Shown: positions 10,583 through 23,485, counted from the stretch's first letter. The stretch is 64,000 nt of DNA from Dacryopinax spathularia (GCA_037974965.1 JBBPFI010000003.1:496001-560000), one strand, 5' to 3'. The notes: generated by a model from the sequence alone, not told the origin. Made by a program: numbers and translations.

Positions 10583-13112
10583 ATGTGGTCTTCCTCTTAT
10601 CGAGCTGATCGGCGCTCCCGGTCCCCGTCGAGACCTGTCGGGGATCGTTATCCGGATACTCCACGTCGAGATCTGTCCAGAGCCCGTCTCCAGGATGCAT
10701 CTCTCTTGCCGGCTGCTTCAGAACCCCGGCGATATCAATCTGGATGCTGGCTTTGTACAGGAGCCCATCACTGGCAGAGCTGCCCACTCCGTCCCGAGCT
10801 ACCCCCGGAAGTCCTTCAGGAGCAATTGCGCCGTGGCAAGGCTCTCAGAGACTCCCGAAACGCCTGGCATTACAAGGTCGGAGCAAGGCGAGGTACGTCT
10901 TTTCCCATCGATCTTGTCAGTCATGATGGTCTTTTTTCTGAAAAATCGTATATTGCAGCGGTCACCAACACCCACCGCGGCAACCAACCAGTTGAAGATA
11001 TTACGCGCCGACTCGACGCTCTTCACCCGGACGTGTCCAGGAGTGCTACGCCGCCAACTGCGAGCTACGCAACAACGAACACGCTGGTGCAGCTTCCACA
11101 ATCTCCCTCTGTACATCGCCCGAAGGCCGTCGACAGTATTGAGTGGGACATGCCCACATTACAAGACTATAGAACCCAACGCGGATTCTCATTTCAAGGA
11201 ATGCCAACCAAAGTACGTTCATCCCGCTAGAGCGAAAGCGTGGTGACTGAAACTCAAATAGTGGATCTCGAAGCATTGCATCAGGCCTATGGAATCCGCC
11301 TCCTTGCCCGCTAGAGAAGACCCAAAGCTGAAGGTGTTCTATGCCGACGAAGATCTGTCGAATGTGGCTGGCCTTCTCCAAGAACAACATGTCGTCGTCA
11401 TCCGCGGCCTGGAAAGTTTTGATTGCGAGAGCCTTGGCGACCTTCTCCGCTGGCAGGGCGTTCTGGCGCCCGAGGAAGAAGGGGAGATGCATAGCTTCAT
11501 AGGTATGCAAACTCTGCTGCGCCTTTGTCGACTCAGCACATGCTACATCATTGTCAGATCAACGGAATCTTTCGAAACAGCTGCATGCTGTCCGGATGGA
11601 GGAAGCCGACCAAGTGCACGCGCATCGTATGGATCACCACTCAAGCGATACAGAGTCAGAATACGATGAGGAGGAAGGCATTCACGTTTCTCGAAGCCTT
11701 CAGGAATTTTGCCAGTTGGCCGAGGACCCATCTGTTTGCCTGAACCTGCTAGACCAGGCCTTTCCATTCTACAACTGGCCTCGTTGCCTGTGGTATGTGT
11801 TACCCGTGGGCTGGAGTGACATACTGAGCATCTGTAAAGGTCATTAGCGCAACAGACTTGCCAGTTCCGCGTGAAGAACCAAACTGAGGCCACAGGCGAT
11901 GACCGTGCCCTCGAAGAGTCGTGGCTCGTTGCAAGCCACGCATTCTCCTTCACTCCCACGCACCACGACACCGGTGCGTGGAGTACCTTCACGCACATCT
12001 TGAAGGGGTTGAAACAGTGGTACTACTTCCGAATGAGCGATGAAGGCGAGGCAGCACTCGGACGCGACCCAGAGGCTGTGATGTTAGACATCTTGTCATA
12101 CAACCCAAACCGGATGTCTCGGTGGGGCCAATGGTACTATGTTCCTCTTCATGCTGGGGACGGCTTGTGAGTGGTTTCATTTCACATGAATTCAGCATAC
12201 TCATGGCTTGTAGGATAAGCTTCCCTGGACTGCTGCATTGTGTGGTCACGCTAGAAGACACAATCATGGCCGGCAAGCATTTCGATCTCCCCGACTTCAA
12301 CCGCATGGAATGGGTACTGCGGGAAGAAGTGGCATGTGGTCATCGGTCAACCAATGCCAGCCGGCCAGGAGTCTTCAATTCGCTGGCCTTGTACGCTTGC
12401 AGGCTCTCGGCCGACACCCCTCCATCAATACTTCCTGGTACGCATGTCCACCACAGCTGCAGACAGCATGCTAAACAGTTTGACAGATGCACAGCTTGTT
12501 TCGCTGTACCGGATTCTGACACATCAAAACGAGTACGTTTCGTCCGCAGAAGGAGAAGATCGCCAGAAGCACGACCGCTGGTGGCGATTCCTTGTCGTGC
12601 AAGAGGCCCTTCGCTGGCTCAACAAGGAGAAGGGGTATCCACGGGACAAGTCGCAAGCCGAATGGGTCGACATCAACGCCGGCGAGCTCGGACACATGTC
12701 GACTTTCCTCCCAGCACGACATGGTTCGGATGTGCATCTTCTGCAGAATGCCATGTCCACCCTGGAGAAGATCTTCAAGCATCGCAGGCTACCCTACGAC
12801 GACATCAGACCGGCGATCACGACCTACGCGACTATCAAGAGGAGCGCCCGGAAGAGAAAACCAGATGGTGATCGGAAGGATAAGAAAGGCAAGGGCAAGT
12901 CAGAGCCACGAGAGAAGAAAAAGAGCAGAACGGGCACGACTTCCCGGTCGAACAAGATGGCGATTCATCAATCTCCGGCAGGACCGAGCAAGCCGAGCGC
13001 GTCGAGGTCGAATAGTGCGACCCAGTGGGCAGAGGAGGAAACCTACGTCTTGAACTACAGTTCAGACCTCACGGATATGGAGGAGGACTCGGACGAAGAG
13101 GGGGATCCGTGA
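10583..13112 (+). CDS. JmjC-domain protein with N-terminal zinc knuckle
   Basis: Eight exons (10583-10892, 10959-11212, 11262-11502, 11558-11792, 11840-12166, 12214-12313, 12361-12437, 12479-13112) give 725 residues with no break. The Ser/Arg-rich start is followed by a knuckle-like C-x2-C-x3/4-H-C motif (CWLCTGAHHWQSC, residues 55-67). The JmjC core has the iron-binding H-x-D as HHD in FTPTHHDTGAWSTF, a likely oxoglutarate lysine in LKGLKQWYYF, and the second histidine in FPGLLHCVVTLED. The C-terminus is Lys-rich, then acidic. JmjC enzymes are Fe(II)/2-oxoglutarate oxygenases that demethylate histone lysines or hydroxylate proteins; the substrate here is unknown. The gene starts back to back with repeat copy A, and the similarity between copies runs through its first codons. 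A decayed relative lies at 37.6-38.7 kb. Confidence 0.85.
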
Positions 13113-14225
13113 GCGCGAGTGTAAGCGGAGAACGACGAGAACGAATGACCGAAACCGTGTCCCCGCTCCCGCAATGAAAACCTTGTATATGATTGCCTGT
13201 TGCTGAATCCATGCCAGAGTTGCCATGTCCGATATAACGTGCAGAGCGCCAGCACTCAATTGCAGGGGCGCCTTTGAAGTCGAGGATGTAGACGGTTGGC
13301 AGGAGCTAACAACAGATGCCTTAATCCGGCAAGGCTGTGCGCCGCATCGATGATGGCAGACAATGACAATACAATGCATGCATGCGCTGGCAACAGCGTC
13401 TTTCCTTGCTGGTTGGCGCTGACAGAGCACGGCCGATAATATGCGAAGACAGGACGCAGTTGATAGTCCAAGCAGATCGTATATTAATGATTAGGCTATT
13501 TTAACATGCGATAGGAAAAAGCTCGCTGAAACGGTCCGGTTATGTACATGAGGTCAAGCATCGGAGAGGAGCACGGAAGCCGTACACCAACTCCACACAT
13601 ATATGTATGACAGTGCGGGGAGAATCGGCCAGGCGATGCTGAGTACCGATGGTTGGAGCGTTCGTCGTTAAGCCGCGGGAAGAGGCTGGTTTGACGATGC
13701 GCGACGCAGGAACAAACGAATAACAACAGGAAGAAGGCATACACATGGCAGGGGGTGCGAGCGGTCAACGAGCACGTATTAAGCCAGGTTGAGAAGGATA
13801 TAGGGTAGAAGGAAAAGGCAGTGTACAGCAAAGCGGCCAGCAATGCGATGCAAGGGAAACAGCGAAGAGCAAGAAGTTCGAGGATGATGAATCGCAAAAT
13901 AGAGCCGGATAAGGAGACTAGGCGCAGGAATGTTGTGGACAATATCGTTGACGGAGGCATGTTTCGAGCCTTCCGCGGCATTTCGTATGCGTGAGTCGGT
14001 GCGTGAGTCGAGGGGTGTATTAGTCTCCATATATGCAGTGCGAAGACTGGCCGACCAATCCGTTGGGGTTAAGGGCCGGTAGTGTAAGCAGTACTTGCTA
14101 GCCGATGTATCGGGAGATGCCGAAGACGAGACCGTGTCAGGGGTAAATGGTGGACAGCACGACAATGATGCGCTATCAGACGGTATCACCCGTAGTCCAT
14201 CAAATTCTTTGATGCAGGCGCAATC
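13113..14225. other. Intergenic region after the JmjC gene
   Basis: About 1.1 kb between two convergent genes. Open frames on the minus strand (for example 13779-14189) show no motif, no domain and no plausible start, and I read them as chance. Probably two 3' untranslated regions and spacer. Confidence 0.5.
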
Positions 14226-14922
14226 TCACCCTCGCCTTGGCGGCGAAGGGCGGCTCCTCCCCTGAGGCGGGTCACCCAGACTGAGGAAGCTACTGCCCTG
14301 CGGAACTTCACCATAGCCATTCAGCTGAGACGGATGAGGACGGTACTGAGGGTGTTGCTGGGCAGGCGAGGGGCGACCCTCTAGACGAGCAAGCGCGGCG
14401 GTGCGGGCATCGGTCGGGCTGGCGCCGTATGATGCAGCGGTCGGTGTGCGGGCGTGTCCCGGAATAGGAGCTCCGCGGGCGGGTGGAGGAGGGGTGCCGT
14501 AAGGGGGTGACGAGTAAGCCGACGGAGGGAGCGAAGGCAGAGCGTGACTGGGAGCCGGAGCAGGAGGAGGGATGTTGGCGTGTCTGGTATGCGGAGGGCG
14601 GGAGGGCACGCCGTGCGGTCGCACAGTGGGTGTAGGTGACACAGCACGAGCCGCTTGAGAAGTAGGCCTAAATATATGCGTCAGATAATGAACGAATGAA
14701 GGCGATCACGAGGGGGACGCACCGAAGAGAACCAACAAAGGAGGACATGCTCGCATCCGTGTCATCGCCAGACTCGGACGGATCATCGACATCGAGGAAA
14801 GAGGAGGACGAGGATGCCACTGGTTGAACGGGGCGCCTAGATGCAGGGTCGGCCGCATAGAGACCCCTGGTAAAGAGGTCTGAATATTCTGAGCGCTGAG
14901 GTGCCTGAGGGGTGGCCATCAT
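14226..14922 (-). CDS. Proline-rich protein of unknown function
   Basis: Two exons separated by one short intron near 14668-14722. Exon 1 starts at the ATG at 14922 and encodes a Ser-rich segment with an acidic patch (FLDVDDPSESGDDTD). Exon 2 is very rich in Pro, Ala and Ser (for example PSLPPSAYSSPPYG) and ends in PSPPRRG. No domain is recognised. Low-complexity content and a C-terminal GSSFLSLGDPP segment are all that can be seen. The stop at 14226 sits inside a possible splice donor (GTGAG), so a further exon downstream cannot be excluded. Function unknown. Confidence 0.5.
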
Positions 14923-15808
14923 CGTAGAGTGGAGGGGTTGCTGAGGTCGTGCAGGTTGCAGAGAGGGCACGGCAGTGGCAGAACGGTAGAGCTGTAGAGG
15001 GAGTCGGGGGGATGAAGGCTAGGGGGAGGGAGTTGGGGTGGACGGGAGGGAAGGGGGCAGTGGAGAGATTATAAGGTGTTCAAGGAAGCAGAATTGAAGG
15101 CTATAAGAGGAAAGTGATGAGAAGCGCGTTGGAAGTGCGCAGTGTGCGTGGGCAAAGAGGTCGGAGGCGTGACCGAAGGAGGCAGGTGAGTACCCAAAGA
15201 CGGCGGAGGAGGGCAGAACCGAGCGGCGGGGGCTGGCAACGAATTCCGCTCGCAACGGTCCCACCGCCTTTTTCACGTCAAAGTGACCCAAAACGCATCA
15301 CCCCGTTCCCAAAAGAAGAACGCGAGGCAATGCACGGCCGGACTGAACGGCACCGGCACTCACCCAAAGATGGCAGAACACGAGTCAGGCGGGATCAGAT
15401 GTTCCCAATTCTCCTCCCAAACCCATTAAAGTTTGGGTAACCACACACACACGCTCGAACGTGGCGGCCCTGGCAACCACCGAAATGCCGCCCACGTCAT
15501 CCCTCTGCGTCAGATCCCGCTCGGCCAGCAACCCGCTCCCAGAAGAAGAAGAAGCGTCGTGGTTGCTTCCGTGCCTTAGTCGCCCAACCACATGCCGCAA
15601 ATTCGGTTCGTCCATGGCAACCGGACCCCAGCATGAGCCCCTTGATCCCCCCCGGCGGAAACCGCTTCCTGCGCCAGCAACACATTGCAATTTACATTAC
15701 AACTTTTGTTCCTCCTAATGCTAAGTCTCAGCATCCAGCAGTAACACAATATACGACGCACAATGAAAGGCATCAGCAACACTCCCAGCACTCTGCTGCG
15801 AGGCCAAC
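14923..15808. other. Intergenic region with pyrimidine/purine-rich tracts
   Basis: Upstream of the proline-rich gene. Holds purine-rich tracts near 15000-15110 that would form a CT-rich leader for that gene on the minus strand. No gene recognised. Confidence 0.45.
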
Positions 15809-16070
15809 ATGTCCGCGGGTCACCGTCGACACTCGGCGGACAACAAGCTATTCCAGTATCAACGCTTTGAAGACGCACAGCCCAGCGCCACACCTTCTGG
15901 TCGAACAGTTCGCCGTGTACCAGCGCTAACAGTGCCCCATTCCCCATTTTTCATGTCTTCGGAAACCCCACAGCTCCCGATGCTCGATCGGCTTCCCCGT
16001 CAGCTTCTTCGGTAAGGGTAGGCCCGGCCACGATCGGTTGCAGGTTGACGTGCAGGACCCGTTCGGGTGA
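15809..16070 (+). CDS. Possible 52-residue hypothetical protein (three exons)
   Basis: A tentative model: exons 15809-15914, 15974-16011 and 16056-16070 join in frame into 52 residues that begin MSAGHRRHSADNKLFQYQRF and end SASSDPFG. The splice sites are canonical (GTGTAC...CAG, GTAAGG...CAG), but the second intron is only 44 bases. The peptide is basic and Ser/Pro-rich with no known domain. It may be chance; the only support is the tidy splice structure and an ATG in a reasonable context. Confidence 0.22.
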
Positions 16071-17447
16071 AGCCTTTGGAAAGCACCGGCTGTCTCGCAC
16101 CCGTTCTGCGCCGGGGGTTGTCCACCGTTGACGCCCCCACCCAACGGCGCCAGTGTCCAACCTTTCATTCATACTTCGGGATGGCGAATCTCCAGAGTTT
16201 CTGCCTTACCCAGCGATCTCTGTGCTGCTAGTCATCGCCATCTGTTAAACTGGAGCCGCAGCTCCTCAAGCGCCGGGGTTCCAGGACTTCGCACCGATGG
16301 GTAGATACCGGGAAATGCTATCTGTCTTTTGCGCCTATCCATCGCCATCCCTCGCACGATCGGTCCTCGTCCGAAGCACCGCATTCCGGAGCGAGCCCCA
16401 TCCGGCTCGATGGGCAATTCCAAAATCACGCCCGTGCGATGAATTGGTTTGTTTACGTACATTCACTCGCAGGGCGCGAACACCCATCCTGCTGACCAAC
16501 CCAGCTGTCGCATTATCAACGCTCACTCATCATCCAGCATCGAGTCAGCGAGCATCATACAGTCAGGAAGAATAAACAATATCAAGATCCGTCCGCGGCT
16601 TGTTCGGTGCATCCGAATGCGGTGAATAGAGAGCATCAAGATCGCGCAGGCTCGGGTTTCTGAGAAGCCAGCAACGACAGAAAGCGCTGACAGCTCGTCC
16701 GGCTTCTTCGCACGGTTCTGCTGGGCGCTAAGCCCGCTTTAGAAGCTACAGACTCCGATTAGAGGTCACCGGGAAAGCGCGTGGTTCTTGGCATGTACCC
16801 CGCAGCAGGCGGGGCAGTGCAGAACGTGCGCTTCTGGCTTCTCTGGCTTCTCCAACTGGGGAGGGACGAGTCCGAAGCGGCCGCACCTCGCCGAGCAACA
16901 ACGTATTCAAGCTGACCAACTTGGCAGCGGCTGACAGCTCAGCCTGCCCCTGCCAGCTGGAGTCAGCCAAGTGTATAAAGCCCGTAGGTGTGCAGACAGC
17001 GGACGTCAGCATCAGATGTTTCAGAATCGTCAACTTCTTAGCTCGGGAATAAGACATCAGTATCGAGCATCTGGATATCGGGATCGGGCTAGTCTTGTTG
17101 TGCGCTCCCGGCAACTTGGCAGCCTGTCAGCGGCGGGCGAAGGGAAGAAATCACAGGCGGGGGAAGCGTTGCTGAGAAAGGGAAGATGCGTCAAAGTGGA
17201 TCCGTTAGACGCGTCGTCCAATCTCCGCTGTTGGGTCGCGTGTTCTTCCCACGTCTACCTCGCAATCCGCAAAGATCGGCAGACCATTTCGACATCTTCC
17301 ACGCCATTTCTGGTGCTGTCATTGCCCAACTTTGGAGGGAAACAGCTGACTTTCGTGACAACGGGACACGAGTCGAATCTGCTCCCGTCCGACGCGTTCA
17401 TTCCTCCCCGAACGCGCACGACGCGTCCGACATCGACTGAACATACG
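16071..17447. other. Intergenic region upstream of DAD3
   Basis: About 1.4 kb. Several open frames on both strands lack motifs or conserved-looking composition. The last few hundred bases before 17448 should contain the DAD3 promoter and leader. Nothing else supported. Confidence 0.45.
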
Positions 17448-18016
17448 ATGACAACACCGAACGCTGCACGGCCGTCGACCGCGGTCATCCCAACACAGGC
17501 AGACGACGCCGTCCTCTCCCAGAACCCGTATGCATCACATCCGCAACTATCGCAGCTGGAGGGTGAGGTGTTATGGGAGTACGCGAAGACGGCGCGGTTG
17601 GTACGAAAGGTGCGTCTCATTGTCAGACATCTACATGCGCGAGCTGACGAGTTGTCCGGTCTTGCTATCCGACTTCTGCTCCTTCTTCCACGTGTACTAT
17701 GGCTTGTCGACGTACTTCAGCTGTCTGGAATTGCCAAGGAACTAGGTGGCCGGCCGAACGAAGAACTTCTGGCGCAGCTTCGCATCCTAGAGCGGAAGAT
17801 GGGGCTCGTGCTGACTCTGGTGCGTTCTCTTCTTGGAACATTTGTATATGCTAGCTAACGTACTGCCCCGCATAGTTCAAAGCGAGCGTATGGGCCGTCA
17901 TCGTCGAAGGCGAGGAGGCGGAGCAGGAGATGCTCGCGAAGCAGCAGGAGGAGGAGGCGCGCCGGTCCGCTTTACAGGAAGGGTCGTACGCCGGCGAACA
18001 GGATGCATATGCCTAG
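17448..18016 (+). CDS. DAD3: DASH complex subunit Dad3
   Basis: Three exons (17448-17609, 17721-17819, 17876-18016) give 133 residues. The central signature matches Dad3: NPYASHPQLSQLEGEVLWEY, then an AKTARLVRK helix, then LLAQLRILERKMGLVLTL and FKASVWAVI. Dad3 is one of the ten small subunits of the fungal DASH/Dam1 complex, which forms rings around microtubules and couples them to kinetochores. An acidic, Gln/Glu-rich tail (EEAEQEMLAKQQEEE) follows the conserved part and is longer than the yeast protein needs. The first intron (111 bases) is the longest of the gene. The start is the only ATG before the conserved block that fits the frame with normal spacing. Confidence 0.9.
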
Positions 18017-20993
18017 CTCGGGCGGCGGGAGGACGTTGGTTTTGCCTTGGATGGGCTTTATGAACCCCTACTTCTGAGAAGGAAGGGTGCGTTCGAGATT
18101 GGACTGGCGGGTGGCTGGTCATGCTACTAGGGGACGAAAGGGCAGCGGAGATATTGCAGGCTGGGCTGGAGGAGGCTGGCTACTTCAGCCCATGCCGTAA
18201 CAATGATCCAGCAGTCTATGGCGAGCGCGTTCGCCACCTGTTCGGTCTTGGATGCTGCTACAGATCTCGGGATGTTTCTCTTATGGGGATTATAACGTAT
18301 CGTCTGTATTTGTAGATGTACTGTAACAGAGCAACGCATACATCCATCTCCTGCGCTTGACCGTGCTCCTTGGACTCAGTCAGATCATCATGGGCGAACA
18401 TGAAGCAGCATAGCCTCTACTCGAGGGCGCTATCTGGGGCAGACAGCTCGCAAATCACCTCGGCAAAGTATGCTAGGCTCCATATCATAATGTTCTGCCG
18501 CCGACCTGAGAGCGCGACGAATGTGCTTCTGCAAACTCGTCAGTCTACTCCGTGACCAGGAAGGGACCGAAAGCTCTGGTCATCGCTCGATCAAGTTGAA
18601 TACTACTACTAACAGGCTCTGCTAGTTGCTCGGACCTAACGACACATCATCGCTTCGGCCATCAGAACGTCGCCGGCCGCAAAAGCCCCGCGTTATCGGC
18701 ATCCCACGGCGTATTCAACAACATCGGGCAGGCTCATGCCGACATGACCTCATCCAAACGCGGATGACGCCCACCACAAGAAATGACGAGGCAGCGATTC
18801 TGACCATTCATCTTGTGTTTCTGGTTGATAAGTCGCTGGGAACGGCGATTGCAAGCACAGGACAAGACGTGTTCTGTTGCGGCTCGGCTCGGTTCGGCTC
18901 GTTGCGAGGGCTTTCGTTCACCTGTGGGGGATGTTGCTGTTCGCAGGACTGAGATGATGGACTCCGGAGCACGCGGATGACTGCGCCGAAAGATGAGGCC
19001 GGAGGACTCGGCGGTGCATAGCAACGTGGAGCGCCGAGCGCGGACACGACGACGGAGGAATGTTGCTCGATCCACGTGAAGCGGACATTGCGTACACATT
19101 TCCGAGGGCGCGAACACATTCAAGCTTTGGGCTTCTTGGTGCTGAGAATCTGTGGCTCCATCAGATGCATATCCACGGGAAGGTTCCCACCGATAGTGCG
19201 ATACAGTTCCGGGATCGATACGCGAGACCGATACTCTGCTATAGCCCACTCATCGACCAACGTGATTGTTAATTGGACCGATCTCCAACCCTGCAGGGTC
19301 CGGAGTACACTTCTGCCCAGACCTATGTCGCTCATTCCAGGCACCGACAGCTGTCGAGCGAATCTTGGAGAGCCAGTGGCGTCCAAAGCGCTGGGTTTGT
19401 GGACAATGGCGAAGTCTATTACCTGAAGGCTAGCGGAGACTTCAGGTTATTGAGTCCGCGTATGCGGTTTGTTCCCACGCGCTAGCCGGCGGTTATCGTT
19501 TATTTCGAGCTTGTTGCGATATGGCGTTCGATGTCTCGTTCTGGGCGTGTCATACCACGTTACTAGGGGACTGCACCCCATCGCACAAGATCGGGCTATG
19601 CGTGTGTTGCTTGCGGATGTCCACTGCGTCAGGCAGGCGTCATTTCCACTTCCGGCGTGTGCCTGATTCTTGCCTTACTGCGGTCTGTGCGCGTGCCTTG
19701 GGTCAGCGGATAGTGGAGAGTAGAAATGTATCATGTAGGCTCGGGAGCTCACGAGTTCGAATCACACGTGCTGACTGCCAACTTGCTGCGCTGGTCGCCA
19801 TGACAGAAAGCCCAGCGGTCCTAGGTCCGAGGGAGGAAATGTCCGCCCCACATCGACGATAATGCAGGTACCTCCTTTCTTGACTAGGCGCAGGGTGCGA
19901 AAGGAGCAAACCAAGACCCCACGGATGGATTTCTCTTGCTCCAAATTCGGTGTCGGGAATTCGCTCCGATGCTCAGAAACGATTCCACGATAGGAGTGCT
20001 CCAGTTCCACTGATCGATGACGCTGGCGACAGATATGCGGTTCGGACCGGGTCAGAAATTGCTGCTTACGATGACATCGCGGTGGTAAATGGCCGTCTGG
20101 AACACCAGTTATGGGTTGAGACCGAAACAGGAGACGAAACTTCTTGACGTCCGAGACAAAACAATCAGAATGTTTTGACGACGGAGATCCGGATCGCTGT
20201 ATACTGGTCGCCGGTCGTCGCCAAGCGCTCGCAGGCGATTCTGTTCATCGGAACTTTGGAGAGCAACGCGGAGTAGCACGTCTATCGTCAGATCGTGTGC
20301 GGTTTCGGACCCGTTGCCTTCTCCAATATCCAGACTAAGGCGTACTAACAGAAGACCGGATGTTCCGCGAACATATTCTTGAGCAGATGCTTCAGTCGAC
20401 TCGGAAAACCGAGTCGCTCTAAGAGCGACCAACCGAGTAAGGAGGAAGAAAGAATAGGAACGTTCCGCGAGCCACCCGAAGCTATCAGAAACCGTCGCCA
20501 GCCGCCCTCAGAAGACTTCCACCTTCCGGCGGATCATGCAGAGGGAACGGTGCAGCGGCACTACCCTTCCCTATCTGGGTTTTCGCCGAAGTTTCTCAGA
20601 ACAGAAAGAGGCTTCCTTGCCATTCACATGCCATCGCCGGTAGAGTGCAGTTAGGCAAGTGTGGAGTCGGTGAAGATAGTCCAGATTTGGAAAGGAGCCG
20701 CCGATCGTTGAGGAAACGGCTTTTCCCGTGGCAACCAGTAGCCATCTGGGTGGTCGCGGGTTTGGGGAAATTATGTCTGTCAACAGGAGTGTCTTGAACC
20801 TTCCGATGGGTATACAAGATGGTAATCTCGATAAGAGAACGATGGTGCGCTGTACAGGATAGGCTGGTTCTACGAATAGTACAAGGTTACGCGCGATGAT
20901 AGGAAAAACCAAACAGCACCTGGGGCAATAGAAGATGACACGGAATAGGCAAGACGGTGCACCTTCGCCGGATGTCCATGGACGCCGAGAATG
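18017..20993. other. Gene-poor stretch of 3 kb
   Basis: No gene can be supported. Short open frames occur on both strands (for example minus 19120-19386 and plus 19950-20147), some with protein-like composition, but none has a recognisable motif, and I could not join them with good splice sites. A T-loop-like GAGTTCGAATC at about 19750 is not part of a foldable tRNA. The stretch may hold decayed genes or mobile-element debris. Confidence 0.5.
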
Positions 20994-23485
20994 TTATGAG
21001 GAGATGCGGGCTTGTTGTTTGCGGGCTGTGCCAATCTGGGTGTTGTTGACCTGAGAAACGGGTACGTGTTTTAGATCGCAGTGATTGAACAGAATGCATC
21101 GGCCGTACCTTTGTTGCGAAGCGCAAGGAGCACAGAGACTCATTCAAATGAGCAGCGAGCGGAGACAGATTGAGAACCATCTACGAATACGGTCAGAACC
21201 GCTCGACCGCCGGCACAGCCAATGCTTACCAAAGTCTTTGAGTTACCAGAGAGTGAATTCTGAAGCAGATAGGTCAACTTGGAATTGCGATAGGGGATGT
21301 GGCCTTTGTCGGAGCCCTTCTCGCCGAGTGCTGCGATCACGTCGCCGAGCGCACTCAAGCTCTTGTTGATTGCTTGAGTCTCCTTCAAGCGATCCTTGTC
21401 GTTAGCAGCACCGCTTGTGGCCAACCGCTCGGAGCCCGCTAGGTCAACCAGGTTGAGACAACCCTCGCACGATTCGCCAGTAAGAGGGTTGCTCCCGCTC
21501 ACGCGAAGAGTAAAGACGGAGTGGGAACGGGAGGAGCGCTCGTTCATGAGAGTGGCATGTACGGTGCGCCGGCTCTGAGCACGCATCAATAGTGTACGAA
21601 CTTGAGAGGCAGACTCTAGGGGTACTATCGCGAGAGTCAGTAGTGCAGAGCTTCCTCCGTCCAAGGCAGCTTACCAGTCACGACATCTGTGACAGTTGTC
21701 CTGCCATTCTTTTCGTGCTTGATCTCATGCTTCTTCTTGTCTAACTCGCCAGTACCGAGCAGATCATTGATTGTCTCGTTATACTGTGCCAGACTCAGCC
21801 ACCGTCCCTCTCAGAAATAGGCAACCACCTACGATCTCAAGGAACTGGCCTTCCATCTTGTACCTCCAGCCTTTGCTGCCAAGTTCCTCCGTGACCTCGA
21901 AGATCTGCTTGACGGCACGGGGTATCATACCCGCCGCGTCGTCGGAGGAACCACCTTCCATCGTGTATGTCTTTCCGGAGGAGGTCTGGCCGTAGCCGAA
22001 GATGCAAACATTGTAGCCGTCCGTGCAAGACTGTGCGAGCTGGGAGATCTCTTCGAACACCTCGGCCTGGGTTGCTTGCGGTTGGAACACCTACCAAGCT
22101 CATGAGCGGACTGTAAAAGGACATCTATTCCGGCACATACCCGGTCGAATGTGAACGGCATGACTGCCTCTCTTGAGCCTCCAGTCGCTGTCTCTGATGA
22201 CTGTGACAAGACGATCTCCCGACTTTCTTTGCCGGGGAATGTCATCATCGCCATGCTTTCCTCATTCTCCCGCTCATGGGCTAGGAAAACTCAGTCATGT
22301 GCATTTCATCCAATATGAGGACAGTCTTACGCAGGATAGGACGAACACGACAGAACACGCGGATGTTCCCCTTGAGCTCCATGACGGTGTTATGAAGCTT
22401 ACGCCGCAAGCCCTCTGCTTCCCTCAGCTCCTGTTCCCGTTCCTCAATCACCTTCTTCGCCTGCTCAAGCATCATCTCCAGCTCGCTCGCCCTTCCTTCT
22501 CGCTGCCTGATCTCTTCCTGGAGTCGCATAGCTTGGGTCTTCAAGCCGGACACTTGGGTTTCAAGCGTAAGATGCTCGTTCGCTTGCTCAGCCATGGCCC
22601 GTCTCAGCGCGGAAGAAGTCTCTCGCTCTCGACCGAGATCGTCGCGTGCTAGGCGGAGATCTTCCCGTACTTCCCGAAGCTCACGGTCGAGCTTCATCCG
22701 CTCAATCTCCCAGTCTTGTCGTTCTCTGGCGTGCGCGGAACGAAGCGACTCCAGTTCAGCAGTGGAAGCTTGATACTGACGCCCAGAGTCTGCTTCCACT
22801 TGGCGGAGCGTAGTGAGTTGTTCCACAGTCAGCTGGTCCTTGAACGCCTTTACCTCGGCAACTACGGCGATGGTCAGTACTGCGAGCCATGAAAACAAAG
22901 TTCGCACTTACGCTGGACGTTCTGCGACATCAGTGCTGTCTGCATCCTCTCCATGCCTTCCAGTAGGCTGGCGATCCGGTCATCAGAGAGCGGACTGGCG
23001 ACCGCCCGGTTCAGCACACTACTTCCCATGCCGCCACTCCCTTGCCTACGCGTCTCAGCTACTGAAGGAGGCCGCGTCCTCGTTGTTTGAGCAAGTTGCC
23101 GCTGGCTCTGACTTTTCTCGATCGAGCTCTTCGTAAGTGTGGGCGGCCGAGGGACTGTGAGTGTACTCCGTTCAGAAGGCTTCTTTCGTGCGGCAGTTGC
23201 GCCCGAAGTGGGAGCGAAGCCGCGATCCGCACGGACGGAGGTTCGGAGCCCAGCAGGACGATTGCTTATGCTTGTACCAAATGCAGGCGCCTTGGCAGGA
23301 TGACCGGAGCTCACGTCGTCAGATGCCTTCCGTTTCAGCGCCAGCGTTGGAGGTGCCTTGTCGGGTGATGAGGCAGGTCTAGGCAGACGCGATGCTGCCC
23401 CAAGTACGGGCTGAGCGTGGACATCATCAGTTCTCGTCCTGGCATGTACGAGGAATATGGATACCTTGTTCTCGTTTGTGGGCAT
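20994..23485 (-). CDS. KAR3: Kinesin-14 (C-terminal motor, Kar3/KlpA type)
   Basis: A multi-exon gene. A short first exon (MPTNENK) is followed by a basic, Ser/Pro-rich tail with microtubule-binding character, then a long coiled coil (about 22.3-22.9 kb), and then the motor. The junction [14 protein letters not shown] is the hallmark neck of minus-end-directed kinesin-14s. Motor motifs: P-loop [13 protein letters not shown], switch I NERSSRSH, switch [10 protein letters not shown], and [11 protein letters not shown]. The protein ends shortly after the motor (SLRFATK, then [13 protein letters not shown]), as expected for a C-terminal motor. Such kinesins focus spindle poles and act in nuclear fusion and spindle positioning. 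The start at 23485 is divergent from the eL37 gene 447 bases away. The motor appears complete. Confidence 0.92.

Noticed and set aside
16971-17858. 295-codon plus-strand ORF over DAD3
   Set aside because: It reads through the first DAD3 intron. The spliced model reproduces the Dad3 family sequence, so the long frame is accidental.
19720-19790. tRNA gene suggested by GAGTTCGAATC
   Set aside because: The T-loop-like sequence lacks a pairing T stem, and no acceptor or anticodon stem can be drawn around it.
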